Made by a program: the position numbers and the translations under genes | Shown here: positions 1 through 7,219 of the stretch, piece by piece | Numbering within the stretch: position 1 is the stretch's first letter | How the letters are laid out: each line of letters begins with the position of its first letter | The notes under the pieces: model-generated | What the model was told of the DNA's origin: nothing | The model's input: the letters and a program-made list of their open reading frames with translations, nothing else | Database searches by the model: none | Origin: Actinomycetota bacterium | Lineage (GTDB): Bacteria; Actinomycetota; Acidimicrobiia; Acidimicrobiales; Ilumatobacteraceae | Direction: 5' to 3' | DNA length: 33,724 bases | Assembly: GCA_016213625.1 (NCBI GenBank) | Contig: JACQZZ010000064.1 | Span: 1 to 33,724, forward strand

Positions 1-27
1 CGACACGAGTGCCTCCGGTGAACGGGC

Positions 28-933
28 TCACTGGAAGCCCTCGGGCAGCTTGGGGTGCACGCGGGGGAAGGGCAGTTCGCTGCGGTCGGTGTTGTTCGGT
101 CGGCGCTGACCACGCAGCGGCCAGTCGCCGCCCATCGCGGTGCTCAGCACCTCTTCGGTCTCGGTGGGCTGCGCGCCCACTTCGTCGCTCACCGGCACCG
201 GACCCTCGACGATGTGGTTGGTGAGCGAGCCGAGGCCCTCCACCTCCACCGTGACCACGTCGCCCGGTTGCACGCTGCGGCTGATGGCAGGGGTGCCGGA
301 GAGGATGACGTCGCCCGGCACGAGGGTGATGAGCCGCGCGATGTCGGCCACCAGATAGTGCATGTCCCACGCCATCTCGTCGGTGCTGCCGTCCTGGCGC
401 ACCACGCCGTTCACCAGCGTGCGAATGCGCTTGCCGTGGAAGTCCCAGTCGGTGATGAGGCCCGGGCCCAACGGGCACAGCGTGTCGGCGCCCTTCACGC
501 GCAGCATGCTGCCGCTGTCGGTGTCGCGGAAGTCGTGCAGGCCGTAGTCGTTGGCCACCGTGTAACCGGCGATGTAGTCGCCCGCCTCGGCGTGGCTGAC
601 GTTGCGACATGTGCGGCCGATGACGATGGCCACCTCGCCCTCGTAGTTCAACCACTTGCAGTTCGACGGGCGCACCACCGCGGCACGGTGCGCGTTGAGT
701 GCGCTGACCGGCTTGTGGAAGTACGTCGGCGCCGGCGGCAGCGACACGCCGAACTCCTGCACGCGGCTGATGTGGTTCAGGTGGCAGCAGATGATCTTCG
801 TCGGCTCCACTGGCGACAGGTGCACCGCGTCGTCGACCGCGACCGTGCGGCCGTCGCGGGCGACCAACGTGTCGTGCTCGCGCACCATCGCCGTGGGGTA
901 CCCGTCGAGCAGGATCCTTCGAATGTCGGCCAC
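28..933 (-). CDS. Fumarylacetoacetate hydrolase (FAH) family protein
   Basis: 301 residues. The FAH/FAHD1 fold is recognisable from E98-G-E100 (YEGEVAIVIG), D129 and K148, the usual acidic metal ligands and catalytic lysine of a family that hydrolyses or decarboxylates 2-oxo acids or acylpyruvates in aromatic and amino-acid catabolism. The GTG start at 933 is chosen because GAAAGGA lies just upstream and the reading frame further up runs into the divergent gene. About 50 residues after the usual end of the domain form a Pro/Glu-rich C-terminal tail that I cannot assign. It shares a 58-bp divergent promoter region with the ADC-like/P450 operon, which suggests a common pathway (inference). Substrate unknown. 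Confidence 0.9.
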   Translation of the reverse strand: MADIRRILLDGYPTAMVREHDTLVARDGRTVAVDDAVHLSPVEPTKIICCHLNHISRVQEFGVSLPPAPTYFHKPVSALNAHRAAVVRPSNCKWLNYEGEVAIVIGRTCRNVSHAEAGDYIAGYTVANDYGLHDFRDTDSGSMLRVKGADTLCPLGPGLITDWDFHGKRIRTLVNGVVRQDGSTDEMAWDMHYLVADIARLITLVPGDVILSGTPAISRSVQPGDVVTVEVEGLGSLTNHIVEGPVPVSDEVGAQPTETEEVLSTAMGGDWPLRGQRRPNNTDRSELPFPRVHPKLPEGFQ

Positions 934-975
934 AACGGGTCCTTTCGGGGGCGTTCGGAGGTCGTTCGGGTCCAA

Positions 976-983
976 ACTATAGT
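976..983. promoter_or_regulatory. Symmetric bidirectional -10 box (ACTATAGT)
   Basis: The 8-bp palindrome ACTATAGT gives TATAGT on both strands (978-983 plus; 981-976 minus). On the plus strand the box is 8 nt before the ATG at 992, implying a leaderless mRNA. On the minus strand it would start transcription near 969, giving a leader of about 35 nt with the GAAAGGA Shine-Dalgarno of the FAH gene. No clear -35 is seen on either side. Confidence 0.6.
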
Positions 984-991
984 GACCGTCC

Positions 992-1792
992 ATGACTGCC
1001 ATGAACGGGTTCATCTTCCCCCGCACCGCTCTGGGCGGGGCGTCCATGCTGCCCGACATGCCCTGGCACTACAGCGGCGATCTGTTGACGGTGGAGTTCC
1101 GCACCGACCCCTCGCGTGTGGCCGAACTGTTGCCCGAACCGCTCACGTTGGTGCCCGACGACCAGGACCCCGGTGCGGTGGCGATGATCTTCGCCGACTG
1201 GCAGAGCTGCGGCAACGACTTCTCCGAACTGATGGACCCCGTGCGGTCGCAGTACAAGGAGGCGTTCGTGGTGGTGCGCTGCATGTACCGCGGCGCCATC
1301 TACAGCCGGTGCGTGTACATCTGGGTCGACAAGGACTTCGCCCTCGTGCGCGGCCACTTCCAGGGCTACCCGAAGAAGCTCGGCAGCATCTGGCAGACCC
1401 GCCCCGTCACCATCGGCAAGGCCGGGCCGCGCATCGCCGCGGGCGGTCGCTTCGCCGGCACGGTGGCGTATCACGACCGCCGCATCGTCAACGCCTACGT
1501 CACCTTGCGCCACGAGAGCCCGAACAACGGCTTCGTCAACGGCCACCCGATGATCCACTCGCGCTACATGCCGCGCATCGAAGGCGATGGCACCGACAGC
1601 TACTCGGAACTGGTCACCATGAGCGGCCGCGACGTGGAGCTGAGCCAGGCGTGGAAGGGCGACGCCGAGATCGAACTGCTGCCCAGTCCGGTGGAGGAGG
1701 TCGCTCGCCTCGAGGTGCGCGAGGTCATCGGCGGTTACTTCCGAAGTGTCGGCACCACCTTCGCCGGCGGCACCACCCTGGAGGGACAGTGA
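992..1792 (+). CDS. Acetoacetate decarboxylase-like protein
   Basis: 266 residues, the usual length of the ADC family. G125-Y-P-K128-K129-L matches the lysine-pair motif in which the first lysine forms the Schiff base and the second lowers its pKa in clostridial acetoacetate decarboxylase. The preceding position, where that enzyme has an Arg-Glu pair, reads R120-G-H here, so substrate use may differ; many actinobacterial ADC-like proteins are not true acetoacetate decarboxylases. The ATG follows TATAGT by 8 nt with no Shine-Dalgarno. Its TGA overlaps the P450 start by 4 nt (GTGA), so the two are translationally coupled. Family is firm, reaction is not. Confidence 0.88.
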   Translation: MTAMNGFIFPRTALGGASMLPDMPWHYSGDLLTVEFRTDPSRVAELLPEPLTLVPDDQDPGAVAMIFADWQSCGNDFSELMDPVRSQYKEAFVVVRCMYRGAIYSRCVYIWVDKDFALVRGHFQGYPKKLGSIWQTRPVTIGKAGPRIAAGGRFAGTVAYHDRRIVNAYVTLRHESPNNGFVNGHPMIHSRYMPRIEGDGTDSYSELVTMSGRDVELSQAWKGDAEIELLPSPVEEVARLEVREVIGGYFRSVGTTFAGGTTLEGQ

Positions 1793-3078
1793 GTTCAGGA
1801 CCCACTCCCGGTCGCGGCCTCGGGCGCGACGATCTCGACATCGTCGACCCCGACAGCTACGCCGACGGATTCCCGCACGCCACGTTCCAGCGCCTGCGCG
1901 ACGAAGCGCCGGTGAGCTGGTGGCCCGAACACGACGGCGGCAAGGGATTCTGGGCGGTCACCCGCTACGAGGACCTGCTGTACGTCAGCCAGCACGTGGA
2001 GCTGTTCTCCAGCGCGCAGGGCATCACGCTGGAGGAGATCGAGGGCGAGGACTTCCACCTCCGGCGCAACATGCTCGAGTACGACCCGCCCGAGCACACC
2101 CGCTACCGCCGACTGGTGAGCAAGCCGTTCAGCCGTCGCGAGGTGTACGGCTACGAGGATGGCATTCGTCAGCTCGCCCGCGACGTGGTGATCGATGCGC
2201 AGGGCCTCGGCGACCGGTTCGACTACGTCGACCGGGTGGCCAAGCAGCTCCCGATGAAGATGCTCGGCCGGCTGTTGGGTGTGCCCGACAGCGACGGCGA
2301 CTGGTTGGTCGAGCAGGGCGACGCGCTGCTGGGCAACCTCGACCCGGAGATGACCAAGCACCCGGTGGGGCTCACCGACACCGACGAGTTCAAGCACATC
2401 CCGTTCCGTTCGCCCGCCGCGCTCGAGCTGTACCGCTACGCCGAGCACCAGGCCGAGCTGCGCCGCGGCTGCCCGATGGACGACGTGATCACCAAGCTGC
2501 TGTCGCCCACCATCGACGGCGAGTGCCTCACCGAGCTGCAGTTCAAGAACCTGTTCGTACTGATGGTGAGCGCCGGCAACGACACCACCCGCTACACGAT
2601 GGCCGGTGGCATCAAGGCCCTGGCCGAGCACCCCGAGCAATTCGCCGAGGTGCGCCAGGCGTGCATCGACGGCGACGCGCAGGTGGTGGAGCGCGCGGTG
2701 GAGGAAGTGCTGCGGTGGACCTCGGTCACCATGCACTTCCGTCGCACCGCGACGCAGGACGTCGAGCTGAACGGCCAGCAGATCAAGCAGGGCGACAAGG
2801 TCGTCGTGTGGTTCAGTTCGGCCGACTACGACGATCGGCAGTTCGCCGACCCGTACACCTTCGACATCCACCGCTGGCCCAACGACCACGTCGCGTTCAA
2901 CCTGCGCAGCCCGCACCTGTGTCTCGGCGCGCAGTTGGCTCGCATGGAGCTGAAGGTGTTGTTCGAGGAACTGCTGCCGCGCATCACCTCGGTCGAGATC
3001 GATGGGCCGATCGAACGGTTGCGCAGCAACTTCATCTGCGGCATGAAGCGACTGCCGGTGCGAGTCACGTGGGCATGA
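1789..3078 (+). CDS. Cytochrome P450 (CYP124/125/142-like)
   Basis: 429 residues, soluble bacterial class. I-helix A262-G-N-D-T-T267, K-helix E306-V-L-R309 and the heme thiolate C378 in H376-L-C-L-G-A-Q-L-A-R are all present. The C-terminal R-L-R-S-N-F block resembles the mycobacterial CYP124/125/142 group that hydroxylates steroid side chains and methyl-branched lipids (recalled similarity, not a search). The loop before the cysteine is odd: F370-N-L-R-S-P-H-L-C has none of the glycines of the usual F-G-x-G-x-H-x-C. The GTG start at 1789 overlaps the previous stop and is preceded by GGAGGGA. Redox partners are not encoded nearby. Confidence 0.94.
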   Translation: MSSGPTPGRGLGRDDLDIVDPDSYADGFPHATFQRLRDEAPVSWWPEHDGGKGFWAVTRYEDLLYVSQHVELFSSAQGITLEEIEGEDFHLRRNMLEYDPPEHTRYRRLVSKPFSRREVYGYEDGIRQLARDVVIDAQGLGDRFDYVDRVAKQLPMKMLGRLLGVPDSDGDWLVEQGDALLGNLDPEMTKHPVGLTDTDEFKHIPFRSPAALELYRYAEHQAELRRGCPMDDVITKLLSPTIDGECLTELQFKNLFVLMVSAGNDTTRYTMAGGIKALAEHPEQFAEVRQACIDGDAQVVERAVEEVLRWTSVTMHFRRTATQDVELNGQQIKQGDKVVVWFSSADYDDRQFADPYTFDIHRWPNDHVAFNLRSPHLCLGAQLARMELKVLFEELLPRITSVEIDGPIERLRSNFICGMKRLPVRVTWA

Positions 3079-3791
3079 GCCTGCCGCTCATCGGGCTCTC
3101 CGGTCGCCGGTGGCCCACCGAACAGATCCCCGCGTTCGACTACATCGCCCTGCACGGCGAGGAGGTCGACGTGCACCTCAGCGAGTATCCGAAGGTCATC
3201 GAGCGCGCCGGTGGGCTGCCCGTGCAGCTCACCCGCAACACCGACCCGGTGCAGATCGTGCAGCGGCTCGACGGGTTGGTGATGACGGGCGGCGCCGACC
3301 CCGACCCTGCGCTGTACGGCGAGGAACCGCACCCCGAGCTCGGCGCGGTCGAGCGTGGACGCGACGACTGGGAGCTGGCGCTCATCCGCGCCGCGCTCGA
3401 CGCTCGCATCCCGATGTTGTGCGTGTGCCGTGGCGCCCAGCTGCTGAACATCGCCCTCGGCGGCACGCTCGTGCAGCACCTGGATTCGCCCGAACACGCC
3501 GGCTGGGATCGCCCCCGCATCGACCGTTGCCACACCGTGCGCGTCACGCCCGGCAGTCGCGCCGAGGAGTTGTACGGCGCCGAGACCCCCACGAACAGCC
3601 TGCACCACCAGGCGGTGGGCCGCATCGGTGAGGGCGTGGTCGTCACCGGCACCACCGACGACGGCGTGGTGGAGGCCTTCGAGGTGCAGGGCCGCCCCGA
3701 GGTGTTCGCCGTGCAGTGGCACCCCGAGATGCTCAGCGACCAGATCGACCCCGCCTTCCTCTGGCTGGTCCAAGCAAGCAAGGGAACGTGA
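3075..3791 (+). CDS. Gamma-glutamyl-gamma-aminobutyrate hydrolase-like class I amidotransferase (peptidase C26)
   Basis: 238 residues, a stand-alone class I glutamine-amidotransferase domain. The nucleophile C118 is in V-C-R-G-A-Q, and H216 and E218 in Q-W-H-P-E complete the triad. Members such as PuuD cleave the gamma-glutamyl amide bond of gamma-glutamylated amines. The ATG at 3075 overlaps the P450 stop (ATGA), making this the third gene of a tightly coupled operon. In known routes gamma-glutamylation protects an amine during oxidation, so a P450 plus C26 hydrolase could serve such a step. No gamma-glutamylamide synthetase is in the window. The operon ends at a strong palindrome just after the stop. 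Confidence 0.9.
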   Translation: MSLPLIGLSGRRWPTEQIPAFDYIALHGEEVDVHLSEYPKVIERAGGLPVQLTRNTDPVQIVQRLDGLVMTGGADPDPALYGEEPHPELGAVERGRDDWELALIRAALDARIPMLCVCRGAQLLNIALGGTLVQHLDSPEHAGWDRPRIDRCHTVRVTPGSRAEELYGAETPTNSLHHQAVGRIGEGVVVTGTTDDGVVEAFEVQGRPEVFAVQWHPEMLSDQIDPAFLWLVQASKGT

Positions 3792-3794
3792 GTT

Positions 3795-3824
3795 CCGACG
3801 TTCGAACCTAAGTTCGAACGTCGG
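3795..3824. terminator. Perfect 13-bp palindromic terminator between convergent genes
   Basis: Arms CCGACGTTCGAAC (3795-3807) and its exact complement (3812-3824) flank the 4-nt loop CTAA. It starts 4 nt after the stop of the C26 gene and ends 4 nt before the stop of the convergent MarR gene, so it can serve both strands. There is no U tract, as is common in GC-rich actinomycetes. A related element lies at 12192-12221. Confidence 0.75.
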
Positions 3825-3827
3825 GGG

Positions 3828-4355
3828 TCAGAGGTCGATGGCGTCGACGGTGCGGAGGATGACGCGCAGGTTGCGTGCCAGGTCGTCGAGCTCGTCGTCG
3901 GTGAGCGCCTGGGTGACCAACCGTTCGTGACGGTTGAACGCCGGCATCACCTCGTCGACGATCGTGCGACCCTTGGCGGTGACCGACACCACCACGCGGC
4001 GGCCGTCGGTGGAATCGCTGCGACGCTTCAGCAGCTGGCGCCCCTCGAGGGTCTTCATCACGCCGGTGAGCGTGGCGGCGGTGACGCCGGCTTCGGCCGC
4101 GAGTGACCGGGCGTCCATCTCGCCCCACACGCGCAACACGAACAGCGTGGTGAAGGCGCTCCAGGACAGGTCGTGCTCCTCGAGGATGTCGTGCTCCATG
4201 TGATTGCGTACGGCGGTGGCCACCCGGAAGATGTTGCTGACGGCTGCCAGCGCCCGCAGGTCGAGATCCAATCCCGTGAAGGCTTCGCGTACGTCGCGCT
4301 CGGCACGCACCAGGTCGCGGTCGTCGTGGCTGGCGAACAGTCGCGGCACGGCCAT
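3828..4355 (-). CDS. MarR family transcriptional regulator
   Basis: 175 residues. The winged helix-turn-helix is visible as A82-R-S-L-A-A-E-A-G-V-T-A-A-T-L-T (recognition region about 82-100) followed by the wing R-R-S-D-S-T-D-G-R-R (111-120), the MarR signature. MarR proteins bind palindromes as dimers and are released by small phenolic or lipid ligands. The start codon overlaps the stop of the upstream plsC-like gene by one base (TGATG), so it is the second gene of that transcript. Ligand and targets cannot be read from the sequence; the acyltransferase partner suggests a lipid-related signal (inference). Confidence 0.9.
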   Translation of the reverse strand: MAVPRLFASHDDRDLVRAERDVREAFTGLDLDLRALAAVSNIFRVATAVRNHMEHDILEEHDLSWSAFTTLFVLRVWGEMDARSLAAEAGVTAATLTGVMKTLEGRQLLKRRSDSTDGRRVVVSVTAKGRTIVDEVMPAFNRHERLVTQALTDDELDDLARNLRVILRTVDAIDL

Positions 4356-5137
4356 CAGCTCCTCATCGCTTCGAGTTCGCGCAGCACGATCTCTCTGACC
4401 CGATCGCGCAACGCGGGCACGTCGTCCTTGGTGAGGCCCTCGGTGGAGATGGGTTCGAGCACTCGCACCTCGGCGTCGGTGACGTTCATCTTCCAACTGC
4501 CGGCCTGCAGGGCCTCGCGAGTGCCGTTGACCACCAACGGCAGGATGGGTGCCTGGTGCTCGATGGCGATGCGGAACGCGCCGTCCTTGAACTCGCCGAG
4601 CGACCCGTCGCGGGTGCGCGTGCCCTCGGGGAACAGCATCACGCTGACCCGCTTGCCGAGGCGGTCGTTGCACCCGCGCATGGCCGACACGATGCTCTTC
4701 TTGTCGCCGCGGATGAGGCGGATGTCGCCCGCCATGGTCATCAGCCAACCCACCAGCGGGATCTTGAAGATGCTCTCCTTGGAGAGCCACTTCATCTCCC
4801 AGGGAAGGTGCGAGATGAGCAGCATGTCGACGAAGCTCTCGTGGTTGCTGATGACCACGTAGGGCCGGCGCGGATCGTCGATGGTGATGCCGCTCGTGCG
4901 GAAGCGCCACAGCGGGTTGAACCAGTTGTGCACGACGCACAACCTGCGGAACAGCCAGCCGGGCCAATAGCGGCCCTTGTCGAAGGGCAACGTGACGGCC
5001 AGCACGATGGCGACCATCGGCACCCAGATGATGACGATGATGCCGATGACGAACCAGGCCCACACGGACAGCAGGGTGCGGGCGACATTGTTGCCGAGCA
5101 GTCGTCGGCGCATCGGGGACACGGCCATGCGCACCAT
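4355..5137 (-). CDS. plsC: 1-acyl-sn-glycerol-3-phosphate acyltransferase (PlsC family)
   Basis: 260 residues from the first ATG. A membrane segment (about residues 22-50) is followed by the acyltransferase domain with block I N98-H99-E-S-F-V-D104 (HxxxxD catalytic dyad) and block III F169-P-E-G-T-R174 that binds the glycerol phosphate. The protein transfers a fatty acyl chain to lysophosphatidate or a similar lysolipid at the inner membrane face. Starts at 5128 or 5113 are possible alternatives; no convincing Shine-Dalgarno separates them. First gene of a two-gene unit with the MarR regulator and divergent from the lipoprotein protease gene. Confidence 0.9.
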   Translation of the reverse strand: MVRMAVSPMRRRLLGNNVARTLLSVWAWFVIGIIVIIWVPMVAIVLAVTLPFDKGRYWPGWLFRRLCVVHNWFNPLWRFRTSGITIDDPRRPYVVISNHESFVDMLLISHLPWEMKWLSKESIFKIPLVGWLMTMAGDIRLIRGDKKSIVSAMRGCNDRLGKRVSVMLFPEGTRTRDGSLGEFKDGAFRIAIEHQAPILPLVVNGTREALQAGSWKMNVTDAEVRVLEPISTEGLTKDDVPALRDRVREIVLRELEAMRS

Positions 5138-5167
5138 GGTGACACGCGGAGCGTCCCCACCCACACC

Positions 5168-5173
5168 TAGGGT
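5168..5173 (+). promoter_or_regulatory. -10 box TAGGGT, leaderless
   Basis: TAGGGT ends 6 nt before the GTG at 5180. No Shine-Dalgarno precedes that codon, so transcription probably starts at or next to the start codon. Confidence 0.5.
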
Positions 5174-5179
5174 GCCCTC

Positions 5180-6280
5180 GTGCGTTGGGGACCTGCACTG
5201 TGCGGCGCAGCCGCGGTCGCGTCGCTGGTCGGCGCGTGTGGAGACGACCCCACCGAGGTGACGAGTTCCGCGTTCACGGCCGTGGTGGAGGCGGCCGAGC
5301 CGGGCCAGTGGCGCAGCACGGGCGACGACGTGGTGGAGGTCTGGGTGTGTCGTGTGCACCCGTACACTCCCGCCCCGCTCTACGGCGGCCTCCCGCTTCG
5401 GGCGCCCATTGCCGCCGCCACACTCACCTCGACGTTCCAGCAGTCGGTCGCCCTCTACTTCCACCGCATCTCCCACGGTGCGTACCAACCGGTGTTCGTG
5501 GCCGGAGGCGACATCACGCTCGGCATCGCCGACGACGAGCAGGACTGCGTCGACAAGGCCATCGACGCCGCGTCCGACGCCGCGCAGGCGGTGCTCGCCG
5601 TGGCGGACGCCGAGCACGCTCCTGGCCGGCCGGGTGGAATGGGCAGTGGCGGAGATCCTGCCGCGCCCGAGGGCGCGGTGGCCGCCACCCGCCGGTACGC
5701 GTACGTGGGCGCCGCCGACTTCAACCGCGTCACCTGGGGCGACTCGCCGCCGATGGACCTGGTGGAACACGAACTCGGTCACACGCTCGGCTGGGTACAC
5801 AGCGGACTGTCGGCCGATGGCGCCTACCTCAGCGGTGTCGACCTGATGAGCAACAGCGCCGCGCCGCGCGACGTGGACTCGACCCGCCGAGACGGACCCG
5901 ATGTGCTCGCGATCCACCGCGTGATGGCCGGTTGGCTGCCGATGAAGGACGTGAAGGTGGCAGGCGATTCCGGGGTCGGTGCCACGCTCGTGCCCTCCAC
6001 CGACTCGACCGGCACCCGGTTGATCGTGCTGCCGGTCGATGGCACGACGTTCCTGACCGTCGAGTGGCGCGACGACGCCGGCTACGACGATCACCTGCCC
6101 GCCGCGGGTGTCGCAGTGCACCGGGTGGTGCAACGAGCCGGTGTCGTCCAGTCGATCGACCCCGTGTACGGCGCGGCGCCGTTCACCGACCTCGTGCAAC
6201 CGGGCGACGCGCTCACCGTCGACGGGTGGGCCATCGCCGTGGCCGCCGACGGCCGCGTGGATGTGCAGCCCGCCCCCTAG
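5180..6280 (+). CDS. Lipoprotein zinc metalloprotease (metzincin-like)
   Basis: 366 residues. A short signal peptide ends in the lipobox V-G-A-C20, so the mature protein is probably lipid-anchored outside the membrane. H197-E198-L-G-H201-T-L-G-W-V-H207 fits HExxHxxGxxH, the three-histidine zinc site with catalytic Glu of metzincins, and M223 in D-L-M-S lies at Met-turn distance. Residues 240-366 are a beta-rich C-terminal part without a known domain to me. The GTG start is set by the -10 box 6 nt upstream and by the signal peptide. Substrate unknown; no inhibitor or secretion partner is adjacent. Confidence 0.82.
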   Translation: MRWGPALCGAAAVASLVGACGDDPTEVTSSAFTAVVEAAEPGQWRSTGDDVVEVWVCRVHPYTPAPLYGGLPLRAPIAAATLTSTFQQSVALYFHRISHGAYQPVFVAGGDITLGIADDEQDCVDKAIDAASDAAQAVLAVADAEHAPGRPGGMGSGGDPAAPEGAVAATRRYAYVGAADFNRVTWGDSPPMDLVEHELGHTLGWVHSGLSADGAYLSGVDLMSNSAAPRDVDSTRRDGPDVLAIHRVMAGWLPMKDVKVAGDSGVGATLVPSTDSTGTRLIVLPVDGTTFLTVEWRDDAGYDDHLPAAGVAVHRVVQRAGVVQSIDPVYGAAPFTDLVQPGDALTVDGWAIAVAADGRVDVQPAP

Positions 6281-6283
6281 TGT
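6278..6283 (+). promoter_or_regulatory. -10 box TAGTGT, leaderless, overlapping a stop codon
   Basis: TAGTGT begins with the TAG stop codon of the preceding gene and ends 7 nt before the ATG at 6291. No Shine-Dalgarno is present. Confidence 0.5.
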
Positions 6284-6290
6284 CCGCAGC

Positions 6291-6695
6291 ATGACCCCGG
6301 CACAGCAGGAACTGTTCGACGCGGCGATGGCCGCGATGGCCAACGCACACGCGCCGTACTCGCACTATCCGGTCGGTGCGGCGGTGCGTGCGTCGTCGGG
6401 CACGGTGTACTCGGGCTGCAACGTGGAGAACGCCGCCTACCCGCAGGGCTGGTGTGCCGAAGCCAGCGCCATCGCCGCCATGGTGACCGCGGGTGAACGA
6501 GAGATCGTCGAGGTCCTCACCGTGTGCCAGGGCGACCTGGTGGGAACGTGTTGCGGTGGGTGCCGCCAGAAGCTGCGCGAGTTCGCCGCGCTCGACGTGC
6601 CGGTGTTCGCCTGTGGGCCCGACGGCATCCGAGCCACCTTCACCCTGGGCCAACTGCTGCCGCACTCGTTCGGGCCCGAACATCTCGCTCCGTGA
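6291..6695 (+). CDS. cdd: Cytidine deaminase
   Basis: 134 residues, the length of tetrameric cytidine deaminases that convert (deoxy)cytidine to uridine in pyrimidine salvage. C-N-V-E-N-A-A contributes substrate binding, W-C-A-E carries the zinc Cys and the proton-shuttling Glu, and C-C-G-G-C-R-Q supplies the other two zinc cysteines. Two small departures: the proline of P-C-x-x-C is a cysteine, and the arginine after C-A-E is alanine, as in the W-C-A-E-x-(S/T)-A subgroup. The start follows the overlapping -10 box by 7 nt. Confidence 0.93.
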   Translation: MTPAQQELFDAAMAAMANAHAPYSHYPVGAAVRASSGTVYSGCNVENAAYPQGWCAEASAIAAMVTAGEREIVEVLTVCQGDLVGTCCGGCRQKLREFAALDVPVFACGPDGIRATFTLGQLLPHSFGPEHLAP

Positions 6696-6736
6696 ACGTT
6701 TCGCGCGTTCGTGGCGACGCGGCCTCGCATTCCGCC

Positions 6737-6742
6737 TACAGT
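6737..6742 (+). promoter_or_regulatory. -10 box TACAGT with leader and Shine-Dalgarno
   Basis: TACAGT would start transcription near 6749, giving a leader of about 20 nt that carries GGGAGGT (6759-6765) ahead of the ATG at 6770. Confidence 0.4.
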
Positions 6743-6769
6743 GCGCCGAACGAACTCTGGGAGGTCTTC

Positions 6770-7198
6770 ATGCGTGGTGTCCGAGTCCTCGGTTGGTCGA
6801 TGGCGATCGTCGGCCTGATCGGCCTGTCCGCCTGTGGCGGCGGTGGCGGGGGAACGAGCGATGATGCGTCGTCGGATGCCGGCGCCGACACCACTGCGGA
6901 GGCGCCGAACACCACGGCTGCCTCGGGTGCCGTCACCACGCTGCCCGCAGCCGACCCCGACGCCGCGCTGAAGGTGTTCAACTACACGTTCACCGTCAAG
7001 GGGGCCGTGGCAGCCGGCACGCCGGTCACCATCACCAACAGCGACAAGGTCGACCACACGTTCACGAATCCCGATGGCGCGTTCGACGTGTCGGTGCCGG
7101 CAGGCGGCAGCGCCGAACTCACCGTGGCCACTGCGGGCACCTACAAGGTGATCTGCTCCATCCACAGCTCGATGGGCGCCCAGGTCGTGGTGGTCTGA
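6770..7198 (+). CDS. Cupredoxin-domain lipoprotein (amicyanin/plastocyanin-like)
   Basis: 142 residues. Signal peptide with lipobox L-S-A-C22, then a Gly/Ser/Thr/Asp-rich linker (23-60) and a small type I copper domain (65-142). The copper ligands are complete: H96 in D-H-T-F, then C129-S-I-H132-S-S-M135, with the Cys-x2-His-x2-Met spacing of amicyanin. The protein is likely a membrane-tethered electron carrier outside the cell membrane; its redox partner is not evident here. The ATG is fixed by GGGAGGT 4 nt upstream. Confidence 0.9.
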   Translation: MRGVRVLGWSMAIVGLIGLSACGGGGGGTSDDASSDAGADTTAEAPNTTAASGAVTTLPAADPDAALKVFNYTFTVKGAVAAGTPVTITNSDKVDHTFTNPDGAFDVSVPAGGSAELTVATAGTYKVICSIHSSMGAQVVVV

Positions 7199-7219
7199 GC
7201 CCGGTCAGGCCGGTGCCGG

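Noticed and set aside
1..27. End of another gene before the FAH stop
   Set aside because: Only 27 bases are available; nothing can be supported.
55..1788. Long open frame upstream of the P450 in the same reading frame
   Set aside because: It is His/Arg/Ala-rich shadow of the FAH and ADC genes; motif-bearing protein begins at the GTG at 1789.
3795..3824. tRNA T-arm like GTTCGAAC
   Set aside because: The GTTCGAAC belongs to a perfect 13-bp palindrome; no acceptor, D or anticodon arm is around it.
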